Shown: positions 55,405-63,699 of the stretch, piece by piece
How the letters are laid out: the number at the start of each line of letters is the position of its first letter
Numbering within the stretch: position 1 is the stretch's first letter
Assembly (NCBI RefSeq): GCF_002564045.1
Contig: NZ_PDJK01000002.1
Span: 992,001-1,056,000 of the forward strand
DNA: 64,000 nt
Direction of reading: 5' to 3'
Source: Amycolatopsis sulphurea
GTDB lineage: Bacteria; Actinomycetota; Actinomycetes; Mycobacteriales; Pseudonocardiaceae
The notes under the pieces: generated by a model
Told to the model about the DNA's origin: nothing
What the model saw: the letters and a program-made list of their open reading frames with translations, nothing else
The model's database searches: none
Program-made: the position numbers and the translations under genes

Positions 55405-56835
55405 ATGAGCAAATCCCCGTTCGGTTTCGGACCGCCCGATCCCGACAAGCGCGGCGACGGTGATCCCTCGGACCCCTCGGAGCAGCCATCCGGCGCCGAG
55501 GCGTTCAACCAGCTCGGGCAGATGCTGAGCCAGCTGGGCCAGATGCTCAGCCAGGCGGGCACGTCGAGTGGGCCGGTCAACTATGACCTGGCGAAGCAGA
55601 TCGCGCTGCAGAACCTGAGCGGGCGGGACGACGCGAAGGTCGGCTTCACGACATCGGGGTCCGAGGATTCCTCGTCCGCGGTACGCGACGCGGCACACCT
55701 CGCGGAACTCTGGCTGGACGCGGCGACGATCCTGCCCGCGGGCGCGACCAGCACGGTGTCCTGGTCGGCGCGGACCTGGGTGGAGAAGACCCTGCCCACG
55801 TGGCAGCGGCTGTGCGACCCGGTGGCGCAGCAGATGTCCGGTGCGTGGATGCAGGCACTGCCCGAGGAGGCCAAGCAGGCCGCGGGCCCGTTGCTGTCGA
55901 TGATGGGCCAGATGGGCGGGATGGCGTTCGGCTCGCAGCTGGGCAACGCGCTGGCGCAGCTGGCCCAGGAGGTGCTCACCTCCACCGAGGTCGGCCTGCC
56001 GCTCGGCCCGTCCGCGACGTCCGCGCTGCTGCCCGCGAACATCGAGAAGTTCACCGAGGGCCTGGAGCTGCCGAGCAGTGAGGTGCTGGTGTTCCTCGCC
56101 GCTCGCGAGGCCGCGCACCAGCGCCTGTTCACGCACGTGCCGTGGCTGCGCCAGCGGCTGCTGGCGACGGTCGAGGAGTTCGCCCGCGGGATCACTGTGG
56201 ACACTTCGGCGTTGGAGTCGCTGGCCGGCCAGATCGACCCGGCCAACCCGGCGAGCATCGAGGAAGCGATGTCCTCCGGGCTGCTGGAGCCGCAGACCAC
56301 CCCCGAACAGCAGGTCGCGCTGAAGCGCCTGGAGACGTTGCTGGCGCTGGTAGAAGGCTGGGTGGACGTGGTCGTCGCCGATGCCATCGGCGACCGCCTC
56401 CCCGGCGCGGAGGCCCTGCGCGAGACCCTCCGCCGCCGCCGCGCGACCGGCGGTCCGGCAGAGCAGACCTTCGCCACCCTGGTCGGCCTGGAACTGCGGC
56501 CCCGCCGCATGCGCGCCGCGTCGTCCCTGTGGAAGCTCATCGGCGACCGCCACGGCCTGGAAAAGCGCGACGACCTGTGGTCCCACCCGGACCTCATGCC
56601 GACCGCAGAGGATCTGGACGAGCCACTGGACTTCGCCGAGCGCCTGGCCACGCCCACCACCCTCCCCGCCGACCTGGACCCGATCGCGGAGCTGGAACGC
56701 ACCGGACGCGAATCCAAGAACAAGCCCACGTCCACCGAGACCTCCCCCACCGAGACCTCCCCGACGGCGGGTGAGGACACCGACGAGGACAAGGGCGACA
56801 AGGGAACCGGCTCGGGCAACACCGACCCGTCCTGA
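55405..56835 (+). CDS. DUF2342 zincin-like hydrolase (Rv3195-like)
   Basis: A 476-aa protein. After a Pro/Asp-rich start and repeats of QLGQML it has the family core: AARTWVEKTL-type segment, LGNALAQLAQEVL, the metal-site-like LAAREAAHQRLFTHVPWLRQ and VEGWVDVVVADAIG. The usual HExxH is replaced by EAAHQRLF (the DUF2342 form), so peptidase activity is predicted rather than shown. The tail is rich in Thr/Glu/Asp. ATG 55405 begins MSKSPFGFG. Confidence 0.85.
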   Translation: MSKSPFGFGPPDPDKRGDGDPSDPSEQPSGAEAFNQLGQMLSQLGQMLSQAGTSSGPVNYDLAKQIALQNLSGRDDAKVGFTTSGSEDSSSAVRDAAHLAELWLDAATILPAGATSTVSWSARTWVEKTLPTWQRLCDPVAQQMSGAWMQALPEEAKQAAGPLLSMMGQMGGMAFGSQLGNALAQLAQEVLTSTEVGLPLGPSATSALLPANIEKFTEGLELPSSEVLVFLAAREAAHQRLFTHVPWLRQRLLATVEEFARGITVDTSALESLAGQIDPANPASIEEAMSSGLLEPQTTPEQQVALKRLETLLALVEGWVDVVVADAIGDRLPGAEALRETLRRRRATGGPAEQTFATLVGLELRPRRMRAASSLWKLIGDRHGLEKRDDLWSHPDLMPTAEDLDEPLDFAERLATPTTLPADLDPIAELERTGRESKNKPTSTETSPTETSPTAGEDTDEDKGDKGTGSGNTDPS

Positions 56836-57581
56836 CCCTTCACCGGGTCCCGTCTGGTCGAGATTGGCTCTGCCCTGGCCGGGCCTGACCCCGGCCGATC
56901 CGCGTTGACCACTCCCAGAACGGACAGGCTCGGCCACACCAAGCCGAGCTTGGCCCCGCTCGATCCGTGTTGGGCTGCCCGGCCCGGACTGGCTCTACCC
57001 GGACCAGCTTGGTCCCCGCCCGACCCGATATGACTCCGTCCAGTTCGCCTACGGCTGAGCCCCTCCAGTTCGGATCGGATTGGGCAAGGCCCGATCCAGA
57101 TCGGCTCCGACCGGTCCCCGTGGCTCAGCCACCCACGAGCCACCGCCTCAAGTGGCCGCGCACCCATCCGTGCGCGGCCACTTCGCGTATCGGAGACCGG
57201 CGAACCAGCATCACCCGCCCGGCTTCACGCCTGCCCCCGGATCCCGATGCCTACCCTTGGCTCCCTCCCCACCGACCGTCCCGACAACCAAGTCCGACAC
57301 CCACCCACCAGCCGATCAGCTCGAGCCCAGGCCACCCACACAATCCGGCGAACCGCCGCGTTAACCATCCGCCCACCTCATCCGCCCGACCACCGAACGC
57401 AATCCACGTCCCCTCCGAAAGCCCCCGCCGCCGCAAACAACCCACCCCACTCCCCCAACACCCGTCAATCCCTCATCCCACCCGGCCCACGCCCGCCACG
57501 CACCAGGCCGGCAGCCCCGATCCCACCACCCGGCGACCCCACCTCACCCAGCCACAGCCCCACTACCGATCGCCCCCGAAC
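56836..57581. other. Long intergenic region
   Basis: About 745 bases. The first 300 consist of degenerate words around GGCCCG, CCCGGAC and GATCGG, and the last 300 are C-rich with few G. A 15-bp hairpin (arms begin AAGTGGCCGCGCAC, 57150-57183) could be the terminator for the DUF2342 gene. No frame resembles a protein. Confidence 0.5.
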
Positions 57582-58154
57582 TCATTCCTCCACCGAAATA
57601 CCCCACCCCGCAGCCGCCGAGAGCCCTTCGAGATACCCGATGGCCCGCTCCGTCTTCGGGTACCGGTTCACCAGTTCCCAGAACGCCGCGTCGTGTCCCG
57701 GCTCGCGCAGGTGGGCCAGCTCGTGCACCAGCACGTAGTCCAAGACCCACGACGGCACCTGCTGAAGCCGCTCGCTCACCCGGATCGTCGCGTCGACCGG
57801 CGTGCACGACGCCCACCTGGTGCGCATCGGGGGCACCCACCGCACGCTCGCAGGCAACGCCTTGCTCCGGAGGTACTTGCCCGCGAGCAGCGCACACCGG
57901 GCGAGCAGCGCCTCGTCCGATGCTTTCAGGGGCGGGGCCTTGCGCGACCCGGGGCGCTGCAGCTTGCGCTCCATCTCCGCGACCCAGTGTTTCTCTTCCG
58001 CCCGGGTCATCCGCGCCGGGATGAGCACCACCAGGGTGTCCTCGTTCCAGTACGCGGTGACCGTCCGGTGCCGGCGCGCGCTGCGCCGCACCTCGACCTT
58101 GTGCTGAGGAGTGTCCGATGGGGCGCTCCCGCCCCTGCCCCGCAACGCGGGCAT
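57582..58154 (-). CDS. YgjP/SprT-like (DUF45) metallopeptidase
   Basis: A 190-aa protein with a zinc site HELAH plus a third His (VLVHELAHLREPGHDAAFWELV) and the SPRT-like front (RWASCTPVDATIRVSERLQQVP). Such proteins are zinc metallopeptidases; YgjP partners some type I restriction systems, but none is present here. ATG 58154 is chosen; the frame also allows GTG 58169. It is divergent from the ThiF-like gene. Confidence 0.85.
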   Translation of the reverse strand: MPALRGRGGSAPSDTPQHKVEVRRSARRHRTVTAYWNEDTLVVLIPARMTRAEEKHWVAEMERKLQRPGSRKAPPLKASDEALLARCALLAGKYLRSKALPASVRWVPPMRTRWASCTPVDATIRVSERLQQVPSWVLDYVLVHELAHLREPGHDAAFWELVNRYPKTERAIGYLEGLSAAAGWGISVEE

Positions 58155-58229
58155 TCGTGCTTCGACCACTCCCCAACGGTAAGGCCCGGCACCGACAACT
58201 TGGGAGCGCTGAATGGTCACAGCCCCGAG

Positions 58230-58259
58230 TTGTCCACAACTGACCACACCTGTGGACAA
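58230..58259. promoter_or_regulatory. Inverted pair of DnaA-box motifs
   Basis: TTGTCCACA (58230-58238) and its reverse complement TGTGGACAA (58251-58259), 12 bases apart, lie between the metallopeptidase and ThiF-like genes. Both match the actinobacterial DnaA-box consensus exactly. Confidence 0.65.
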
Positions 58260-58309
58260 CTGGGTTTTTCGTCCTACGGGGGAGACCGGTCCGTGCCAAG
58301 CTGACCGGC

Positions 58310-59383
58310 ATGACGTTGTCCGCCACCCCGCCGCCGAACGTGCTCCTTCCGGCGTATCCGACCTTGCTCCCGGGCATCCACGTGCTCGACCGCGACGAAG
58401 ACGAGGTCCAGTTCGGCCTCGACCCCCGGCACGGTGTCGTGGCCGGTGGGCTGGCGCCGCAGGTCCTGGAGGTCGTCCGGCACCTCGACGGCAGGCGCGG
58501 GCTCGAAGACGTGCTGCTCGCGGTCGGTGAACACCGGGACCAGTGCCACCTGCTGCTCAAACAGCTCACCACGCTCGGTCTGGTCACCGAAGCACCCCGG
58601 CCGGCGGCCAAACGCGTCGAAACCGGGTTGTGGTCCCTGCGCGCCCGCCACCACCAGACCGCGCTCACCGATCGCCGCCGGCAGAGCCTGGTGGCTGTGC
58701 ACGGCAGCGGGCGGCTGGCCGTGGCAGTGGCCCTGCTGCTGGCGAACGCCGGTGTCGGGCACCTCGACATCCGCTCGGGCGGCATGGTCACCGAAGCCGA
58801 CATCGGATCCGGGCTCACCGCCACTGAGCTGGGACAACCCCGTCGGCGCGCGATACTGGCCATGCTCGCCCGGCTCGCACCCGACGTGTCCACCGCGCGG
58901 AACCACCGCCGCACTCCCGACCTCGTCCTGGTCACCGACACCATCGTCCCGGCCCCGGAGGAGATCGCGGAGCTGGTCGAAGAGGGAATCCCGCACCTGC
59001 CCGTCTTGGTCCGCGAAGGCACCGGCGTCGTGGGCCCGCTGGTCATACCCGGTCGCAGCGCCTGCTTGCGATGCTGTGACCTGCACCGGACCGATCTGGA
59101 TTCCTCGTGGCCGCGGGTGGCGAGCCAGCTCGTCGGCAAGTCGCCCCGGCCGGATCTCGGCGCAGTGCAGTCCTGCGCGGCGCTCGCCGTCGCGCAGGCC
59201 ATGCGTTTGCTGTCCCCCAGCGCGGAGCCGCCGCCCACCTGGAACACCTCGCTGGAAATCGACAGCTTCGACGGTCGGGTCCACCACCGCGGCTGGGAGC
59301 CGCACCCCGGCTGCGGATGCGGAGCACCCGTTGCGCCGGAACAACTACTGCCCGAGCCGGAGGAGGTACTGCAGGAGAGGTAG
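58310..59383 (+). CDS. E1-like ThiF-family protein with an N-terminal winged-helix (PqqD/RRE-like) part
   Basis: A 357-aa protein. Residues 30-95 form a helix-rich segment similar to PqqD-type peptide-binding domains (VVAGGLAPQVLEVVRHLDG ... LLLKQLTTLGLVTE). Residues 125 onward are ThiF-like: a Gly-rich nucleotide loop (VAVHGSGRLAVAVALLLANAG), DLVLVTDTIVPAPE, and a probable zinc site from CLRCC and CGCG. Proteins of this type adenylate a C-terminus or a peptide side chain, as in RiPP cyclodehydratase partners. There is no YcaO or precursor gene nearby; in actinobacteria this gene usually stands beside an ABC1 kinase, as here. Confidence 0.8.
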   Translation: MTLSATPPPNVLLPAYPTLLPGIHVLDRDEDEVQFGLDPRHGVVAGGLAPQVLEVVRHLDGRRGLEDVLLAVGEHRDQCHLLLKQLTTLGLVTEAPRPAAKRVETGLWSLRARHHQTALTDRRRQSLVAVHGSGRLAVAVALLLANAGVGHLDIRSGGMVTEADIGSGLTATELGQPRRRAILAMLARLAPDVSTARNHRRTPDLVLVTDTIVPAPEEIAELVEEGIPHLPVLVREGTGVVGPLVIPGRSACLRCCDLHRTDLDSSWPRVASQLVGKSPRPDLGAVQSCAALAVAQAMRLLSPSAEPPPTWNTSLEIDSFDGRVHHRGWEPHPGCGCGAPVAPEQLLPEPEEVLQER

Positions 59384-59443
59384 CCCACATCGTCACGCTC
59401 TGCAGGCTGCGGAAGCCAAGCCCGCCAAGGCAGAATCATCACC

Positions 59444-60787
59444 GTGACCGACTCCCGCGACCGCACCGGAGAACGCGAATCCGCTTTGCCCCGGCGGGGC
59501 GCCGCGCGTACCGCGAAGCTGGCCAGTCTTCCGCTCGGTATCGCGAGCCGAGCCGTCGGTGGCTGGGGCAAGCGGCTTACCGGGCAGAATGCCGAGCAAG
59601 TCAACGCGGTGCTGTCGGCCAAGGCCGCCGAGCAGCTCTTCGAGGTGCTCGGCACGCTCAAGGGCGGCGCGATGAAGTTCGGCCAGGCGCTGAGCGTGTT
59701 CGAGGCTGCCGTGCCCGACGACCTGGCGAAACCGTACCGAGAGGCGCTCACGAAGCTGCAGTCGGCGGCGCCGCCGATGTCGGCCCGGCAGACCCACCGG
59801 GTACTCGCCGAGCAGCTCGGGCGGTCGTGGGCGGGCCGGTTCGCCCACTTCGACGACGAACCGGCGGCCTCGGCGAGCATCGGCCAGGTCCACCGTGCGA
59901 CCTGGCACGACGGTCGCGAGGTGGCGGTCAAGGTCCAGTACCCCGGTGCGGACGAGGCTTTGCGCAGTGATCTGCGGCAGCTGCAGCGATTCAGCAGGCT
60001 GTTTCAGGCGTTCGTGCCCGGCACGGACGTGAAACCGCTGCTCTCCGAGCTGGCCGAACGGATGGACGAGGAGCTCGACTACCTCGCCGAGGCCGACCAC
60101 CAGCGTGCCTTCGCGAAGGCCTTCGAAGGTGATCCTGCCTTTCTCATCCCGCGGGTCGTCGCGAGTGCGCCGAAGGTCGTGGTCACGGAGTGGGCCACCG
60201 GTATGCCCCTGGCGCAGATCATCGCCGGCGGGGACAAGCGGACCCGAGATCTGGCCGGCCGGCTCCTCGCCGAGTTCCACTACTCCTCACCGGCCCGCGT
60301 GCACCTGCTGCATTCCGATCCGCATCCGGGCAACTTCATGCTGACCGCGGACGGCCGCCTGTGCGTGATCGACTTCGGCGGCGTCGCCAAGCTGCCGAAC
60401 GGCATTCCACGGCAACTCGGCGAGATGACCCGGCTGGCGCTCGACGGCCATTCGGACGAACTGATGCGGCTGCTGCGGGAGAGCGGCTTCGTCCGCGCAG
60501 GCGCCGAGCTGTCCCCGGCCGAGGTGCTGAGCTACCTCGCGCCGTTCACCGAGCCGCTCGCCACCGCGACGTTCCACTTCACGCGTCGCTGGATGCAACG
60601 TCAGGCCGGCCGGCTCGGAGACACCCGGGGACCCGATTTCCGGGTCGGCCGCTCGCTGAATCTGCCGCCGGAGTACCTGATGATCCACCGGGTCACCGCC
60701 GGGTCCACCGGCATCCTCTGCCAGCTCGACGCGGACATCCCGGCACGCGGCATCGTGGAACGGTGGCAGCCCGGTTTCGCCGCCTGA
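59444..60787 (+). CDS. ABC1/UbiB-family atypical kinase (Rv3197-like)
   Basis: A 447-aa protein with the ABC1 marks: KxGQ (GGAMKFGQALS), the Ala-rich loop (ASASIGQVHRA), Lys in VAVKVQYPG, the catalytic HSDPHPGNF and the metal-binding VIDFGG. Members act in quinone or lipid homeostasis; the M. tuberculosis orthologue is linked to intrinsic macrolide resistance. GTG 59444 begins VTDSRDRTG. It is 60 bases behind the ThiF-like gene. Confidence 0.9.
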   Translation: MTDSRDRTGERESALPRRGAARTAKLASLPLGIASRAVGGWGKRLTGQNAEQVNAVLSAKAAEQLFEVLGTLKGGAMKFGQALSVFEAAVPDDLAKPYREALTKLQSAAPPMSARQTHRVLAEQLGRSWAGRFAHFDDEPAASASIGQVHRATWHDGREVAVKVQYPGADEALRSDLRQLQRFSRLFQAFVPGTDVKPLLSELAERMDEELDYLAEADHQRAFAKAFEGDPAFLIPRVVASAPKVVVTEWATGMPLAQIIAGGDKRTRDLAGRLLAEFHYSSPARVHLLHSDPHPGNFMLTADGRLCVIDFGGVAKLPNGIPRQLGEMTRLALDGHSDELMRLLRESGFVRAGAELSPAEVLSYLAPFTEPLATATFHFTRRWMQRQAGRLGDTRGPDFRVGRSLNLPPEYLMIHRVTAGSTGILCQLDADIPARGIVERWQPGFAA

Positions 60788-60788
60788 G

Positions 60789-60838
60789 TTATCCACAGGA
60801 TGGGGCGTTTTCGGCGTGGTGGCAGGAAGTTGTCCACA
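60789..60838. promoter_or_regulatory. Two DnaA-box motifs
   Basis: TTATCCACA (60789-60797) and TTGTCCACA (60830-60838), same orientation, in the 101-base gap before the AbiEi-like gene. The first begins 2 bases after the kinase stop. Confidence 0.6.
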
Positions 60839-60888
60839 GATCCGCGGAGGCTGTTCCACTCAAATGGCAGAGCCGTCATTCTCGATGC

Positions 60889-61827
60889 ATGACGACTACC
60901 ACTGGTTCCGATCCGGTTGCTTTCAGTGATCTGGTGACCAACGGCGTGCTCGTGCGGAGCCATCTCCGCGACGCCGGGATCTCGGAGCGAAGGATCGCGA
61001 AGCTCTCCGGGCCGGGTGGGCCTTGGCAACAGGTCTACTCCGGAGTGTTCCTGGTGCACGACAAACCTCCGAGCCGGGAACAACTCCTGCACGCGGCAAT
61101 CGCGCGTTGCCGCCCGCACGCCGTGATCACCGGCGCAGACGCTCTCCGTGCCCACGGCGTCAACCACCCGCTCACCGCCCAGATCCACCTACTCGTGCCG
61201 CACTATCGCCGGCTCGCCTCGGAGCCGGGGCTCATCGCGAGCCGCACGGCACGGATGCCGGAGCCGGTGATGGTCGCCGGTCTGCCCTACGCCACGCCGG
61301 CGCGCGCCGCGCTGGACATGGCGCGCCGGGAGAACGAACCGGACACCGTCGCCCAGCTTGTTTCGCTGCCGTTGTACTGGGGACTCTGTGACCGCGCCGA
61401 GCTGGCCGCCGAGCTCGACGCAGGCAACCAGCGCGGCTCCGCGGCGGTGCGTTCCGTCCTTCGCGGTCTGGACGACCGGGAAACGTTCGCCCACGGCCAA
61501 GCCCTTCACGTCCTCCGGCAGACCCCGTTGCCCGCGCCGCAATGGAACGTGGCCGTCTGCGATCGCCGCGGCAGGCGGATCGGCACCGCGGACGCCTGGT
61601 GGGACCAGGTCGGGATGGCCTGGCGCTACCGGACTTCCGCAGGCCCCACCGACTTCAGTCACCTGGCGCTCGCCGCCACCGGCACCGTGCTGTTCCGCTG
61701 CACCCCGCGGCAACTCGTCGACACGCCCGACGAGATGAGCCGTGAGCTACTGAGTGCCTACACCCAGGCCGCCCGTACCCCGCGCCCGAAGGTCCGCGCC
61801 GTCTACCACGCAGGAAACGCGGCTTGA
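60889..61827 (+). CDS. AbiEi-like / DUF559-type hypothetical protein
   Basis: A 312-aa protein. The N-terminal 90 residues resemble the AbiEi antitoxin winged helix (GVLVRSHLRDAGISERRIAKL ... WQQVYSGVFLVHDKPPS; ITGADALRAHG). The rest (ATPARAALDMARRE; DAWWDQVGMAWRY) resembles the nuclease-like C-terminus of actinobacterial proteins annotated as type IV antitoxin-domain or DUF559. No AbiEii toxin gene follows, so a toxin-antitoxin role is not supported. ATG 60889 was chosen (MTTTTGSDPVAF). Confidence 0.75.
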   Translation: MTTTTGSDPVAFSDLVTNGVLVRSHLRDAGISERRIAKLSGPGGPWQQVYSGVFLVHDKPPSREQLLHAAIARCRPHAVITGADALRAHGVNHPLTAQIHLLVPHYRRLASEPGLIASRTARMPEPVMVAGLPYATPARAALDMARRENEPDTVAQLVSLPLYWGLCDRAELAAELDAGNQRGSAAVRSVLRGLDDRETFAHGQALHVLRQTPLPAPQWNVAVCDRRGRRIGTADAWWDQVGMAWRYRTSAGPTDFSHLALAATGTVLFRCTPRQLVDTPDEMSRELLSAYTQAARTPRPKVRAVYHAGNAA

Positions 61828-62395
61828 GGCCAGACTGACACAGAAACAAGGAGGTGAATCGCCATGTCGACTGAAGTTCTCGTACCCACGCCCGGCAGTC
61901 GCCGAAGCCCGGCCACCAACGCCGTGTGCGCGTCTACTGTGGACGCCGTGTTCCTCGATTTCGAGGCCTTCCAAGAGTCGATGGCCGCCAGCGGGTTGCC
62001 GCCCTTGCGGGGCGGATCGCTCGGCGTCCGCAGTGACAGAGCTGATCGCTGTCGCGCTGGAAGCGCAGCTGCGACCATGCCCACCGCTCAACGCTGGCTG
62101 GCCCGCAACCTTGCCAACCGCACGACCCTGCCTCACCGCACAACCCGCTCTGGGCCCGACCTTGCCTCGCCGGGCGACCTTGCTCAACCGCGCAGCGTTG
62201 GCTTGCCTGCAATATTGGCTCGTCGAACGGCTGGCGTCGTCGCGGTCTGGCTGCTCGCTTGGCAACGCTTCCGCGCTGTGGTCACGCCTCCGTGTCTACG
62301 CCGGCCGATCCCTGACAGCGGCGCGATGTCGGCAGCGCAGGTGGAGCAGGTAGTACGAGGTAGCTGTTCGTGGAAGGTCGCTGGAGTGCTCTCGT
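61828..62395. other. Region with a strong ribosome site but no secure gene
   Basis: AAGGAGGTGA (61849-61858) stands 5 bases before ATG 61864, and the frame starts MSTEVLVPTPGSRRSP ... VFLDFEAFQESMAASG before becoming low-complexity near 62010. The long continuation of that frame overlaps the two real minus-strand genes and is not credible. A short peptide of about 50 residues, possibly frameshifted, is the most that can be claimed. The rest repeats GCAACCTTGCC/CGACCTTGC words. Confidence 0.35.
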
Positions 62396-62578
62396 TCACC
62401 AGTATTCGTCGGGCAGTTTGCCTTCGATGTCGCGGGTGTGGGTGCGGGCGCATTCCGGGCAAAGCCAGCGTTCGGTGCCGTTGTCTTTGGTACAAGCCCA
62501 GGCCAGGGCGGCGAGTGCGTCGGTCTCCGCGACGCGGAGGCGGCCGCAGCGGGAGCAGGCAACGTTCGGGGTGGTCAT
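62396..62578 (-). CDS. Small zinc-ribbon protein
   Basis: A 60-aa protein with two CxxC knuckles, CSRCG near the start and CPEC near the end, and RVAETDALAALAWACTKD between. It ends in DIEGKLPDEYW. The spacing fits a single zinc ribbon. It overlaps the stop of the methyltransferase gene by 4 bases, so it is co-translated with it. Function unknown. Confidence 0.75.
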   Translation of the reverse strand: MTTPNVACSRCGRLRVAETDALAALAWACTKDNGTERWLCPECARTHTRDIEGKLPDEYW

Positions 62579-63447
62579 GCGCGACGTCCGTAGTGCACGG
62601 TGCGGGCACCGAGGAGGTACAGGTCTCGTCGGTTCGCGAGGTGGTGTGGGCCGGCCGGGTCGAGGAGCGCGGCGAGGGTACTGCGGTCGTCGTCGGGGAG
62701 GAGGTCGGCGGCGTGTTCGGCGAGCTGGGAAAGGTGGTGGTGCAGGTAGCCGGGCAGAGTGTCCGGGCCTGGCGCGGGGTGGTCAACCAGCACGCTGAAC
62801 GAGCCGATCCCGGTGAGCCCGGCATGTTCGAGCGCGATCGGCCAGCCGTAGGGCATCGGCACCGAGCCGTCGATGCCTTCGCGCATTCCGGCGAACCATT
62901 CGGCCTGGGCGGCGTGCAACCGGTCTTCGAGCCCGGGGCGTCCGAGCCCGAGATCCCAAGGGAGGCAAGCGAAACTCAACCCGCCCTCGGCCAGCGCGAC
63001 GATTCCACCCGGCCGGACCGTGGCGGCGAGCGTCACGACCGCGGCCTGCTGGTCCGGCAAGTGGTGTACCACCCGCGAGGCCCAGACCAGATCGGCGGCA
63101 GGCAACGTCGCCGGCAGTTCGGCGTCGGCAAGGTCGGCGCGCACTGCCCGCACCTCGACGGACGGACCCGCCACTGCGCGGACCGCTCGTTCAGCTTCAC
63201 CGAGCAATTCCGGCGTTGCGTCGGCCAGCACGATCGTGCCACCGCCCCGAGACACAAGTTCCCGGGCGAAGTGCGTGCTCACTCCACCGGCGCCGCAACC
63301 GAGATCGACTACTGTCGGGCCGTTGGGAAGCTGCGCGACGAGCCGCGCGGCCGCGGCCGCTTGCGCCTCGGAGTCGAGACTGTCGGCGGCGCGGAGCAAC
63401 GCGAGCCGGTCGGCCCAGTCGATGTGATCGTGGGTATGCGCGGACAT
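62575..63447 (-). CDS. Class I SAM-dependent methyltransferase
   Basis: A 290-aa enzyme. Motif I is VVDLGCGAGGVST (residues 47-59), motif II ends in IVLADATPE, motif IV is ADLVWASRVVHHLPD, and a later strand is RPGGIVALAEGG. The C-terminal 100 residues are helical and variable, as in Methyltransf_25 members acting on small molecules. ATG 63447 begins MSAHTHDHIDW, and the His-rich start is a minor oddity. Substrate unknown. Confidence 0.87.
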   Translation of the reverse strand: MSAHTHDHIDWADRLALLRAADSLDSEAQAAAAARLVAQLPNGPTVVDLGCGAGGVSTHFARELVSRGGGTIVLADATPELLGEAERAVRAVAGPSVEVRAVRADLADAELPATLPAADLVWASRVVHHLPDQQAAVVTLAATVRPGGIVALAEGGLSFACLPWDLGLGRPGLEDRLHAAQAEWFAGMREGIDGSVPMPYGWPIALEHAGLTGIGSFSVLVDHPAPGPDTLPGYLHHHLSQLAEHAADLLPDDDRSTLAALLDPAGPHHLANRRDLYLLGARTVHYGRRA

Positions 63448-63699
63448 GGCCCCATTGAACACCCGGCAACGACCATCGCCAGGAGGCTCTCCGGCAGGCC
63501 CACCGAACGTGCCGGCCCCCGATACGCGCGCAGGTGCTCCGGAGTCCGCAAACACCCACGTGCCCGCAAGTCTCCAGTACCAGCGGAAACCGGCAATACA
63601 CGCCACGATGCTTACGAATTTCGAATACGTACGATGGCAGAACGGCTTGAACGGAATCCCAGCGCGGGTCGCGTCGGGGGGCGAAGCGCAGTCCACCCG
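63448..63699. other. Upstream region of the methyltransferase
   Basis: Holds the promoter side of the methyltransferase gene. I see no second gene. Confidence 0.4.

Noticed and set aside
60889..61827. Type IV toxin-antitoxin (AbiE) pair
   Set aside because: Only an AbiEi-like N-terminal domain is present; no nucleotidyltransferase toxin gene follows.
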